A DNA stretch of 64,000 nt from Setaria digitata (taxonomy: Eukaryota > Nematoda > Chromadorea > Rhabditida > Setariidae), in the NCBI GenBank assembly GCA_003640385.1, contig RCAB01000047.1:1-64000 (forward strand). Direction: 5' to 3'. The notes beneath the pieces are model-generated. The model saw only the letters and a list, made by a program, of their open reading frames with translations, did not search any database and had not been told where the DNA came from. This document shows positions 25,002-37,479 of this stretch, in pieces. The stretch's first letter is position 1. Every line of letters begins with the position of its first letter. A program made the translations under genes and the position numbers.

Positions 25002-28000
25002 ATGTATGATATCAAAAGGTAAACTTTATATTACTGTTTGTTGTAATGAGTTATTTTTGAAGTCATATTATCAAGCATTTCTCAGAAACGGACTAGCTAT
25101 ATGTCGGGTCTGTCAAGCACAGTTCAGTTGTCAACTTTTGCGTCCGGTAAACTGTTCATTTTGCTTTAATTACGGAAAGATGTTGCAGGTATCGATAGTT
25201 TGAAACTATCAGTTTAGTTTCATTTTACAGATATTTCTCATCTGTTTTTGTATATGTTGAAATATTTCGAAACCACTTCATTGTAATCAAAAATGGAAGG
25301 AACAAAATGAAAAATGTTAACTCTGCAAATTCAGTTAAAATTTTTTGAATAATCGCCATAGTGCTATGTGTAACAGGATAGAGGATCTATTACTCTTGTC
25401 CTTTTAGTTTCGTATCAATAATATTTATAATATTCAGCAGTCATTGCTTTAAAATTTTGGTTTCAATCTTCTTTTTGTTGTTTTAGAAAATGAAGCTTCT
25501 GTTTTTACTCGGGGTATCTATTTGAATTGAAGACATTTAATTCATTGTTAGTCTGAAAATAATTGAAAAATTTCTATCACCTAAACTTTTTCCCGTCTAA
25601 TGTTTCTCTCACTCAGAAAGTTTGCAATATCATTGTTTATACTGGTTTCTTCATTATAATTCGAGAAAAATAGTATCGCTTAAATGACAGTTAAATCAAT
25701 TAATTGTGATGTTGAGGCGAGAGTTAAGTATAGAGTAATGGGAGTTTTATTTAAATTGTAATACTAAATTAACTATCAGATCTAATTATACTAACTGTTA
25801 TTCAGGTTTGATATCTATCGAAAAATACCACGTGATTTAACGGAGCCAACGACAACTGGTGCAGTCATATCGGTTGTTTGCATATCATTCATATTGTTTA
25901 TGGTAATCAATGACTTGCTCAGCTTCCTTACATTAGAAGTGTATGCTTCGTTAATTAAATTTGAACAAACCAAAAACTAAACTTGGAGCTGAAAACTATT
26001 ATAAACCCGTCTCATTACTGACCTTAACAGTCGCGGAAGTTTTGAGCTTCTTTAATCATAAGCCGTCTGGCCAATAAAAATTTTCATTATAATTCAAAAC
26101 CTTTTAATAGTTGATATTTTTAGTCCTAAATTCTACTAGCATAAGAAGATGTCTAATTGCTACTGATTGCTCAATTTCTAGTTTAATAAAATCACTTGAG
26201 TTTTATATTTCCTCATCCTCTCTTCATATTTTAATTTCATTTACATAATTTCTAAATATTATAATTGTAAACGACTGCATTGAACTTTAGAATATTTTCA
26301 AAACAATTTGTTACAGTCGATCGGAACTATTTGTGGATGATCCAGGTCGAGAAGGTCGAATTCCGGTACAGCTGAACATTACACTTCCATATTTGCCATG
26401 TCTGTGTAAGCTATTGCTGAATGTTTTAAATAGGAAAAGTTCAATTGACTCCTGACCGACAACTGAAAAAGTTCATTTGACCACTCGAAGTATTATTAGT
26501 TTCCCAAATTATTCACTGTGAAGCACTTAATAAGCTTCAATTTTAGACATAGGAATTGACATACAAGATGATAATGGACGACACGAAGTCGGTTTTATCC
26601 ACAATACCGAGAAAATACAAATTGGTGATAATGGTTGTAGATTGGAAGGTAAATTTGAAATTAGCAAGGTATAATGCTCGATATAATATTAATAATTTCT
26701 CGATAAATAATTAATCGAAATTAGTAGGTCGTCGTTAATTCTCTTCGCATAAAACGTTGCTATGAAAATGAAGTAAATGCTGATCGCCATAAATTATGCA
26801 AAATTCTAATTAAGAAAGAATCTTTTCAAATTTTGAATCTGAGTGAATTAATAGGCAAATAAATCAAATACAAGCTGATCTATTTCCATTTGACAGGTAC
26901 CAGGTAATTTCCATATAAGTACTCATGCTGCAGATACACAACCTGAAACATATGATATGCGACATATAGTACATTCAGTTGTTTTTGGTGATGATATCAC
27001 TGTTAGTTTTTTCTTTAAAATGAAAAATATATTCGTTAGGTAATAAATAACCTGCCTGTCAAGTGATGACATTTCAAAATATTGCTAAGTTGTTTTCCAG
27101 TTAGCGAAAACTTTCTTTAAATAAGAAAAAAAGACTAGATTGGTCTTCTAATATCATTTAAAGTCATTTGCTGGCCTTGGAAGATGTTTACCAAAGAATG
27201 TATCGTGAAAATTCTTCGGGCGAATATGTTAATGTTAACACATATGAATGAAAAACATTGTGAGATACATAATTTAAATTTTATAAAAACACAAAATTAA
27301 AATATTTTTCAGGATGTATCTCAGATACTAGGAAGCTTTAATCCATTGCAAAATCGTGAAGCTGTTCAAACTGACGGAAGTTTTACTCATGACTATGTAC
27401 TAAAGGTAAGTGTAAGTTGCCATGACCTACTTGAATGCATAATGTTCGTTTTCTTAGAGTCGAAAACTCGTTAGGTCTTTTCGATTAGCATTAGTCATGA
27501 GAATTTCCTTTCTTAAAAAAAAAGCAATCATTACTGCTACTAAGATTACATCTGCTTTTCCAGTGAGCATATAATTGTTTTAATTTTGTCCGAGCTTTAA
27601 GTTTGATTCAGTTAAAATTCGAAATGTTCACTTTAATTCTGATAATCCTTTCTGCTACTTCAAACAGATAGTGCCATCAGTTTACGAGAATATTAATGGA
27701 AACAAGAAATATAGCTACCAATATACTTATGCTCATAAAGAATACGTCACATATCATTATTCCGGTAAATTAATACCTGCCTTATGGTTTCGCTACGAAT
27801 TACAACCAATTACGATTAAATACACTGAAAGACGGCAACCGTTATACGCGTTCATCACTTCCGTATGCTTTTTTATTTAAATGATTTTACTTCATGTAGA
27901 CACTTTCATTCAATGAAAGTTTGATTAAAGCTTTTTTGCTTCAAATTCTCGAATATTCTCCTTGTTTGGGATCATATTAAATGGCTTATGACAGCAGCCA

Positions 28001-28267
28001 TTTCACTTTCTCCAAAATTCTTAACACAAAAAAAATTTTTAGAAATATTTTCTCTTTTCAAGTTAAAAAATAAACAAAAAGTGTTTGATAAGTAACTTTT
28101 AAGTTTACAAGCACCACACTATTTAATGTTTTTATATAAAATTCAATTACAAATTCCAGATTTGTGCTGTGGTTGGCGGCACCTTTACAGTTGCAGGTAT
28201 CATTGATTCTTCATTGTTTTCGTTAACAGAATTATATCGCAAGCATCAGTTGGGCAAATTAAATTGA
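25002..28267 (+). CDS. ERGIC1: ERGIC1 / ERGIC-32 orthologue (Erv41-Erv46 family)
   Basis: Cargo-receptor-type membrane protein cycling between ER, ERGIC and cis-Golgi; relatives form complexes with Erv46/ERGIC3 and ERGIC2. Exons: 25002-25018, 25806-25940, 26317-26405, 26547-26668, 26897-27001, 27313-27405, 27668-27862, 28160-28267; 287 codons before the TGA, against about 290 in human ERGIC1. The order matches throughout: MYDIKRFDIYRKIPRDLTEP, first helix (GAVISVVCISFILFMVIND), LFVDDPGREG, GIDIQDDNGRHEVG, VPGNFHISTHA, FGDDIT, VPSVYENINGNKKYSYQYT, LIPALWFRYELQPITIKYTE, RRQPLY, then the second helix (ICAVVGGTFTVAGIIDSS) and a short cytosolic tail ending QLGKLN. The short cytosolic N-terminus, two helices and luminal middle are typical of the family. 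The first exon carries only 17 coding bases and was placed by matching the conserved N-terminus and phase 2. Confidence 0.96.
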
Positions 28268-31200
28268 TTTTTTTTTTTCTATTTTATTGCTTTGTTTTGT
28301 TTTTTCCACTTTAATATGCAAGGATTTGGAATTAGTGTTATCACATGTTGCGGAAACTGCTAATTATGTTAATTGGTGTCATAACCAAAAAGTATTTGAA
28401 AGATTTCCTGACATTCAGTGATATAACTTCTTTGTTTTTCAATAGATAAAAGGTTTTATATCCAATTCTTTTCCTTTTCGAATTTATGATACTGCTGAAA
28501 ATGAGGAGAGACTTTTATAACCAAATTACATTGTATGCAAATTGGTACATTTCTATTTCGAGACTTGATATATTGCCTCCGGCTGGAATGCCCCTTATCT
28601 AATAGCAACATTTCTTTTAGTCCTAGGCTTCCTTACTCTTTCTGCAACTTAAATTTTTCGTTATCAATGGCCAAGCCCAAATTAATCATCAGAAAAGCCT
28701 ATTGGATCCCGAAGCTTTTCTTGAATTTATTAAACTTCTTATCATAGGCATCCGACTACGTATTTCGTAAAACCAATTTCTTCTTTTTTATTTCTTTATT
28801 TTGTTCACATTCTAAACTTGCTTCCTTGAACATGAAATTTTGCAAAGCATCACATCTTTTTCAGTTTATGAATTTCTCTTAATTTTTTTGTATTTTTGTA
28901 CTTTTGGCCAATTTCTCTCGAGTGTATGCTTTGTTTAGAAACAATTCTTGTTGGACAATAAGTTATTTTTGTTATATTCAAATATAGTTCGATATTAATT
29001 ATGTGATTGTTCTTATGTTTGCGCATTTGTAACAAATAAAATTAATTGCGAAAATTTTCAGCACTTTTATTGCATATTTTCAATGAGATTGAAAGTACCA
29101 TTCTGTTTTACAAAAAAAGAATGAAAAAAGCACAAAATTATGATTTGATTTTAGGAATGTTCTAGTCATATTTCGAATTTAGTCTCGGCTGCACTGATTT
29201 CTCTTCGAATATTAGCTATCAAATTGGCAATGGATATAAAAACGACATTTGTAAGCATAAAAGTTGCAGATATTTTTGAATTTTCTTAAAATTCAATCGA
29301 AATGATTAAAGCTTCTCCTCAAAAGCTTAATGCATCTTTTGAGAGAAAAGAAAAATAATTTTGCAAAAAAAAAAAAATGATTTAAAGCAAAGCTTTTGAC
29401 ATTCGCTCATTGATATAAATTATATCTTCATGTAATTTTCTCTTATTTATCATTCTTTGGCTAAAAAATTTATAGTTTAAATTGCCAAACAACATTGCAT
29501 TTCCACTACGCTACAATGCCGTATGGAAAGAGTTTTATTTTTTTGCTTCATCAGTATTGATAGACAAGGCATTCAACAAAGATACTATCGGTAAATAAAG
29601 AAGAAAAAAAAATTCAATCTAAATTAGTCGGTTTCTGGAAGAGAATCTAGACAGCTACCTAACTCCACTCCACTAATGCTTTTAGACATTTTATATTAGT
29701 AAATCAGCCGTTATTTACCAGCAATTAAACATGAACAATTAAATAATCAAGCATACATACTTTTTTCTAGTCCAATTTAATGAAGCGCACCGTTCCTGTG
29801 TTTCTCTGTTTCTCTTCTGTATCTCCTTTTATTTTTGCTTTATTCGTTACATTAAGAAACTTTTCTTTACTTCTACCTCGTTTATTATCACTCTACCTTC
29901 CTTCACCTATTCATCACCTTTTACTTCATTTGTAAATTACAACTTCTGCAACTGTACAAGAAAGGTGCTGCATTTCCTTCCTTCAGTTGGTAAACTTTTG
30001 TCATTTTAAATAACTCGATGCAGGTCATTGTATCACTGAATTGTGTTAAAAAGCTTTTTTATTTGGTAGCATTTTATAAAACAAAAATTACTAATATAGT
30101 AATGATAGCGAACTGATCTGGAATACATTTCTTGATGGATTATATTCATCCATACTCAATTGTAGGAAATGCAGCAAATATTGATGGCATAAGTCGATTC
30201 AGCAAAACTCCTTTTCAGCTTTGAGGTTTTCGTTGATTTTCCAGTTTCATCAGTCTCACAAATGTTAAAATTTGAGAAATTTTCAACTGATGAGAAGTGA
30301 ACAATTAGATCGAATATAATTAAACATTTCTACTTCCAAGAAAAAAAAAAAAAATCTGAAAAGAATGAAAATTTTTCTTCTTGAATAAAAAAAAAGATGC
30401 ATTTTTGAATTTCACATTAGTCACAATTTAAAATCATTGGCTTCGAATCAACATTAACTTTTCTATGTACATGTAAACATATACATTCCTGCAGGATAGG
30501 AAATATAAAACCAAAAAAACCAAAAAGGGGGAAAAAGTGAAGAAAAAGTAAAGTAAGGAGAAAAAGAACCAAGTAAAAGATATCCGCTAGCAAAGGCTTT
30601 GATTTAATTTACTTGATAATTTGATCGAAATTTGCTAACTAAAAATTCTAGGAATGCAAACTTCACTCTATCCAACAGCTTTTTTTTTTTTTTTTTTAAT
30701 TTTGCGAAAGTTTCACTTTCCCAAGAAGTCGTTCTTCAAGTTCAGTTGAGAATACTTTTTTGGATATTGCTTTATGAAACATTTTTTTTTTTAAATCAAA
30801 TTTTGATTCACTATTTTTATTTAGCGATTCCTACACAATGCTAACCCTGACCCCGCGAATTAGTATATGACACTGTTTGATGTATTAGAGACTTAGATCC
30901 AGCTGAAAATGACCAAACAATCAAGAGCTTCATTTCTGGATGAATTAGATAAAACGATTGAAGAATTTACAAGAAGTCTAAAAGCTTTGTGGGAAATAGG
31001 ACCGATCTGTAATTAAACAGATGTTGATCTGGCAATGTTTGTGATTTTAATTATGAATCATCTTCAAAATTTTCACCGTTTATAAAAATCATCAGTCTCG
31101 AGTTTCCAAACCATTGATTTTGAAGCCATTTTAAAAGATTTTTTCTTGACATAAGCCTTCGAGTTGTTTAGTAGAGTAGCTTGATAAGTTCGTAAATAGA

Positions 31201-32800
31201 GCAAGCTAATTTTTCTTACGATTACAAATCAACAAATTTTCTTCACATTTGATGCTTGCGGAAGTCAATACGGCTTATAAAATTATGCACTCTTTTTGTT
31301 TTTTTTTTTTTTTTTTTTTTTTTTGTAGTTTTGACCAGGCATCCAGGCATCTCAAACTTTGTGCCAGTAGAAGGTAATCAAATTTGAAAGTCGAAATTAT
31401 ATTTTGTATAATTCACGTTACTGACAGTAGTAGATTGATGGTCATAGTAGAACGTGTGGGTTGTTTTCTTTTTTTTTAAAGAAAGTTAAGAATTATGAAA
31501 AATGTCGCTTACAGCAATTCCTTTGGGGTCATCCAAATAACATTTCCCCCTTCATATACCAATTTTTTTCTTCCGTTTATGAAAATTGAGCTGTTATTGG
31601 AATTTATGCTCAAAAAAAAAAAAAAAAAAATGATTCGATATTCGTCATTATAATACAGCTACAACTAATGCTAAATGTCTTTCCAACTTCCTTCTTCTAC
31701 TTTAACAGTCATATCGCATAAACTTTTAGTTTAATAAAACTTGAGTTTTTACATTCCATTGTTAATAGATATTTTGGAAATATTGAAATGTTTGAAAAGT
31801 CTTCAGACATTTGACCTTACGAATGAATGTTGACTTCATAAAAGATAATTACTAAATTACATATTTCTTAACACTGTTTATACTACTGAAATTATAACAG
31901 ATCCGATCTTAGCGTATTGGATTCACATGATGTGAAAGGGAAGAAAAAGAAACTGATACGAATGAAATTGAATAACTTAAATGTATTTGGATAATAATTT
32001 TTAACTTGATTTGGTTTGTTTGATAAAATTTCAAGGAGGGCACGAATTTAAAAGTATTCTATTTTAGTTTTACTAAATTTTGAGACAAATAAAAGAATTT
32101 GCAAAACGAAGGCGGGAAATTAAAATAAATAAAAAGTGTTCCTTCAAGCAACTGTTATATTCTATTTATAAAAAAAAAAGGATAAGCATAGAATCAAAGT
32201 AGTAAGAAGGAAAGGATGGAAGTTTTTTTGCATCTTATCATTACTATCTTCATATTTCTTTTAGATCTGGCTTGTCAAGTTTTCGAAAACCTTTTGGTAC
32301 TCATAATGAACTTTAAAATATCTTATGAAAATCTTGCAGTTTTTTTTTTTTTGTAACTAAAGTTTTATAAAAAAAAAATGATGATAATAATGCTACTTCT
32401 TTCTGCTTTGAATATGTAATAATGAAGACCAAAAAGAAATCAAAAACTAAAGTGAAAAAAAAGACAGAATAAGGAAACGCAAATATTAAAATGACAATAC
32501 TGATTGATATTAAACTATGGATTTTCTTTAAAAAAAAATTAACCGATCGCTACAATCCATTCATGTCTGTCCAGATTATTTGCAATTTAGACTAAGTATA
32601 TGATGTCACCGTTTTTCTCAGCTGTTAAAATTTTATCAAAATATTCACGAGTTAGGCGGAAATAATTGTCGATTTTAGCAATCCCAGACCGAAACATTTT
32701 AATATAATTGTAATGAAGGAAATAATCTCATTTCCGTTCTATAAAATTGAATTTCCTGATCCGGAAATGAAAGAGTCTGAATTTAAATAGTTTCATTCTT
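28268..32800. other. Gene-free AT-rich interval
   Basis: No gene supported. The stretch holds poly(T) and poly(A) tracts (about 30680, 31298-31325 and 31612-31630) and short open frames without splice context. Confidence 0.5.
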
Positions 32801-32805
32801 TCCAG

Positions 32806-33285
32806 CATTTTATGGGATCAATCGGTTGACGGAAATTCCTAATGAAATTCGCTGCGGAGCTTCAGTATTGGCAAGTTTCAACTAAAAAAAGTGGTAGATG
32901 TAGTTCGAGCTTCTCGTAGTTTCGGTAAGTCTTGCTTCGCTTTTTGATCAGCTTTTTTAAAATAAGATTTCATTTTTTCCTTGTCATTTTCAGTAGGATT
33001 TATAGTTCATAAGATTTGACTATTGCCCTAACAATATGTAATAAAGTAAACTTTTATGGATAGTTATAAATCGGCTGAATAATGAAAATTTTTGTGCAAT
33101 TTATCCAATGAAATTGCATTATTCGACAATTATTTTGCGCAGAAATTTTATTTTTCGAGCGATGAATACTCCTTCCACAATGAATCTATTTTGGAACATT
33201 TACTGATGATATCAGGATTGAGAAAAGATATGTCTGTTATCGAACCTTCTTCCACTGCAACTTTAATAGCAGTTACGGTAATCTG
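32806..33285. other. Ambiguous coding-like patch
   Basis: Around 32806-32924 and 33143-33275 both strands show short open frames flanked by plausible splice signals. On the + strand there is an acceptor TTCCAG at 32800-32805, a donor GTAAGT at 32925 and another possible donor after 33276. On the - strand there are open stretches such as ITVTAIKVAVEEGSITDISF behind a CAG near 33286, and LKLANTEAPQRISLG behind TTTTTTTAG near 32887. I could not build a phase-consistent gene on either strand. It may contain exons of a small gene with the - strand exon at 33843-33989, or be chance. Confidence 0.2.
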
Positions 33286-33842
33286 AGGTAAGATGATAGA
33301 TTAGCATAGCTGCTCTCTAAAAACTTAAAAATAGTGCAATTTCAAATCGAATAGTGATAAGCAAGAAATATTGAATTGATAAGTGTCCAGGTAGGTTGCG
33401 CAATAATCTGTAATGATGGAAGAGACTTTTGAATAGGAAAGAAAAATTGGAACCAGTTACAACAACTTAGAGTCGATTTATTCTGTATCAGAATCTTTAT
33501 ATATTATAATTATTGTATGCGACACACATCTACATATCATATTCGTTATTATTGTTGAATTCGTCACTCCATCTAATGTGGATGGTTAGCTTAGTAGTTT
33601 GTTTTATGTTAATTCAGTAAAAATTTTTCTCATTAATTAACTAGAGAAAATTAATTTGAGAGCAAGAGATGTCAACAAGAAGCTCAGCACGAACTAGGAT
33701 TCAAAAGGAAGAGAGGAAAATCTATTTCCTCCTACCTCTACTTCCGGATATAAATTAACACTTCATAATGAATAAGATAGACAACTTCCTTCTTTAAACT
33801 TTTCCTGCTATCAACATTTTTACTATCTACATTCTAACATAC

Positions 33843-33989
33843 CAGTTATTTCTATCCGCTGGAATATTGTTATTAATGCTACCTTCTGCCACTTTATCGC
33901 CATCATTATGATCAAAAGCTGAGGACAAGTAGATGAAAATGGCTGCGCAGATTTGCATCCATTTCTGATGAAAATATTCATAAAGCAAG
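33843..33989 (-). CDS. Candidate first exon of a small secreted protein
   Basis: A 147-base open stretch on the - strand lies between a good acceptor (TTTTTTCAG, AG at 33991-33990) and a good donor (CTG|GTATGT). The first ATG, at 33958, opens a signal-peptide-like segment (MQICAAIFIYLSSA), followed by an acidic, Asn-rich hydrophilic stretch. The acceptor could take a spliced leader. No following exon could be joined in phase with confidence; possible ones lie near 33285 and 32887. The family is not recognised and the call rests on splice context and the hydrophobic start only. Confidence 0.3.
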
Positions 33990-34039
33990 CTGAAAAAATG
34001 AAAAGTAAACTGATAAGTGAAAGATATATTTTGTTGCAC

Positions 34040-36990
34040 TCAATCTATTAGCACACTGTTTCACTTTTTTGCTTACTTTTCTCTCGTCTTTTGAACAGCA
34101 ACTGATCGTTTCTTCAACTTTTTTCCAATTGAATACTTTCTAGAAAATGATCATTACCCCCTTTGCCATCGCTTCTATAATTATCACTTTCTCGAGAATG
34201 AACTAACTTCTCCGAATGACGGACAGTCTTCTCAAATTTCTCGATGTATCATCTGCAGTGATCACTACAGGACATACCACACACATCACTTCATTCAAGA
34301 TATCAGTCATCATTAACTTGCTACCGTTTACTTCTTTTAACACCTTGCACTGGGGAAAAAAAGGGATTTCACACATCATGTTATTTTTTTACCAACCTTT
34401 AAATTCATATTTGAAGACCGATTTTTACATAGAGAGCTAAATAAGCTTGTCAATTAATCTGGAATTCGATCATGAGTTTACAGAACAAGGTAGATCCTGG
34501 AAAATCATCTGATTCACCTGACTGAGCAGCAGTTGTAGTTTATTATCTGGGTGACTAATATTACTGCGGTAAGTAGAAACATCATTTCAATCATATCTTT
34601 CTCGAATTTGTTTCTTTTTTGAATGAAACAAATCTCGAAATATTTATATCTGACAAGAAAGATGCCTAATATAGTTTCCAATACCATTCCTCTTTAACAA
34701 CAGAACTTCTGGAAACACTGTCTAAAAATTTTTGGATGGAAATGGACAATATTACTTTGAACAATACTACTAAATCTTGTAATTATTTTGGTTCCAAAGA
34801 TTCAAGAAAAAAAAAAAACTTAATCAAAAGTGATATGTTTCTCAACATAATTGCACATTGTGATATTTATTGAAGATGATTGTTGAAAAATATAATGGTC
34901 ATTATAATCATGATTATATACTACTTGTATCATAGATTTATATACTAGTGCGGAAGACTTTCATCCCATAATCTATTAATTTTTTTACTGAATGAAAAAA
35001 TTTGAAACATAACAATTTTAATTCAAATGCAATATGTGAATTAAAGCAAAACGAAGCTTGACTAAACCAACTGCTAAAGAAATTAGTCATTAATTGAAAT
35101 AAAAAAAAAAATCTGAACAAAGGAGAAGCAAAATAGATTTTCATAGCTAAATTCAACCAGAGACAGTTTGGAAAGTAATTTATAGTTTTACAAATTTCAA
35201 AAATAATCATGCTTTCATCGCCTTCAAGTAATAATAACATTTACTTCTTGTGTTCTGATAAATAACAAATTTCAATTTCATTTCCAGTTCTTTCTTTATG
35301 AATTTACTGAGAAATGAAAATTGAAATTTAGTATATTACTTCTGAGAAATTGATAGTCTATCCTGAATCCTGTTTCTTAATCGGAATCGTCATAATGAAA
35401 TTGTCTTCTGTTTAACTAACAATCCCCTGCGGTTATCTTGCCGGTGTTTGCAAGAGTTTCTTATAAACTAATTTAATTTTAGCCAATCATGCTTGTATAA
35501 ACACCATCTCTTCTTCCGCTACCTCTTCAACATCAGCCATTTTGGTTATTGTTTCATCGTATCATTTCGTTGTGAATTTTTTTGTTTCTTTTCCAATATC
35601 ATGCTTGATAATTAATCTAAGTATGCTTACAATTTACAAGTGAGACGGAAAGTTAGATCTATTTTATTATTTATTATTAAATAGTCTGTTCATACGCATT
35701 AATTTTTAACACTTATATCATTTGATTATTCGTTTATTTATATATTTGTTTATTTCGTTAGGCTTTCGCTGTTTGTTGAATCTAGTTCATTTATTTCACT
35801 CACCAGGAGAGATTTATGATTTCTGGATCAAATCACGAATCAGAATATTAATTAATGTTGTGAAAATCGGTAAAGATGTCTATTTCATCTGTTCATACAT
35901 TCCTACCACTAATGATGTATTCAATTTTGTAAAAATGTTTGGAAAGCTGTTTTATGGTTTCCTTTCCTTCCTCTTTCAGAATTAATTCCTTCTTTTTAAC
36001 TTCCATTTAGCATAGCAAAAATATATAAATGAATTGATATAAGAAGTTAAAAATCTGTCTGATAGCATATCACGTCTAAAATGATAAAATTTAGTAAAAA
36101 GAAAAGAACTAAATATACATGTTTCGAGGAAATGAGTCGATTTCTGACATACAATTTCTTGCAAGTCAAAAAAATTGAACTGTGTCATTATTTCATTTGT
36201 CCTACAAAATGATTATTATCTTTAGTCCTAATTAATGAGAAAAATATCGCATGATCTCAGATTCAAAGAAATATCAAATGCTTCTGTTTTTAACTTCTAA
36301 ACTTGTCAAGCAAAAGGCTGACCTTCTTCATTTCAAATTGTGCTTCATCCATTTTAAAAGTTTTGAAATAGTTTCTTGAAATTTCTCAAGTTTCTCTTAC
36401 TTGGAGCAAAGTACGGTTCAAACGTTGAGCCAAAAATTGCACTGAATGTTATAAGAATTTGTAGATTAGCTAAAGGTAAAAAGTAAACTGGAGACAGAAA
36501 AATGAAGAAACCTCTTCCTTTCATTAGAAGCACATACGAATGAGTTCTATGAGTTTACGAAATGGAAGTTGTGAATCGATAGTGTGGTATTTGGATTCCC
36601 GAGTTACTTGAAACGCCTAATCAATGGCGATAATTAATTGCTACTGTAGTGACTTCATTTAGAAGGGAAAGAAAGTTGAGAACGATTGAATTTGTTTTCC
36701 AGATGTTTCGAAATGTGAAATGATGTGGAGATGATTACAAATAAATTTAATTTTTGATATTGAAATGCATTTTCTAAAATAAAAATGCGGTGCTTATAAA
36801 ATTTTTTCAATGCAGTTTTTCTTGCTTCATATTTTTTGCTAGTGGCATGGTGACTGTTATTTATGTCGGGTCTGAAATGATACAAGATAAAAATCAAAAT
36901 CAAATGATTTTTTGTTTAAATTGAAGTCCGCAACATCAATAACCCATTTCATTCTGGGAACCCTAATGAACTTCAATACAAATTGGGGTT
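34040..36990. other. Gene-free AT-rich interval
   Basis: Only short open frames, mostly hydrophobic translations of AT-rich DNA, with no paired splice sites or recognisable motifs. Nothing supportable as a gene. Confidence 0.5.
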
Positions 36991-37044
36991 CAGAAAGTTT
37001 TATGAAGAAGACGAAGGAAGAAGTATAATGATTGGCATCCAGAA

Positions 37045-37475
37045 GTTAAACGACCAGTGACGAGCAGTAGTCACTGAAGCAAATCCTCTTCTAACAACAT
37101 GAGAAGCTGAGAAGAACTCAATTTACGGTGCTATCGCACTTAGAGCACAAACTTAGTAAATGTATATTTGATGAACTGGCCGATGATCAGACGAATCGTT
37201 CGTTTTCTTTAGCAACAATGAAACCATTGCTCGGTTAGATTGGAAACTTCACGAAAAATATATTTCACATTACAACAGAACGAGTGGCGAGGTGGTTGGA
37301 TTGCGAGAAGCTCTGCAAGTTGTATCCAAAAAAAAGTTTATGGTCACTGTTTCGTGTTCCGTTGCCTTTGGCATTTGCCCTATTTGTCGGAAAAGTTTAG
37401 TGAATTACCTGGAAATGTGACATCTTTCTTCTTCAAAACGATATTTGACAAAATGTGTGACGAATGCTTACTTTA
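37045..37475 (+). mobile_element. Decayed mariner-family transposase fragment
   Basis: Conceptual translation across three shifting frames follows the order of a mariner transposase: VTEANPLLTT, then EELN, then FDELADDQTNRSFS (mariner has a HEL..QKNRR segment here), then LHEKYISHYN (DEKWI.YDN region), RWLDCEK (QWLD region), KKKFMVTV (KKVMVTVWW region) and LPGNVTS (NPGE.IT region) before a TAA near 37475. At least three frameshifts and several stops break it, so it is a dead copy. The catalytic region after NPGE, terminal repeats and TA duplication were not found. Tc1/mariner elements are common in nematodes. The match is by eye to family motifs, but the colinear order of six segments makes it reasonably strong. 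Confidence 0.65.
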
Positions 37476-37479
37476 AAGC

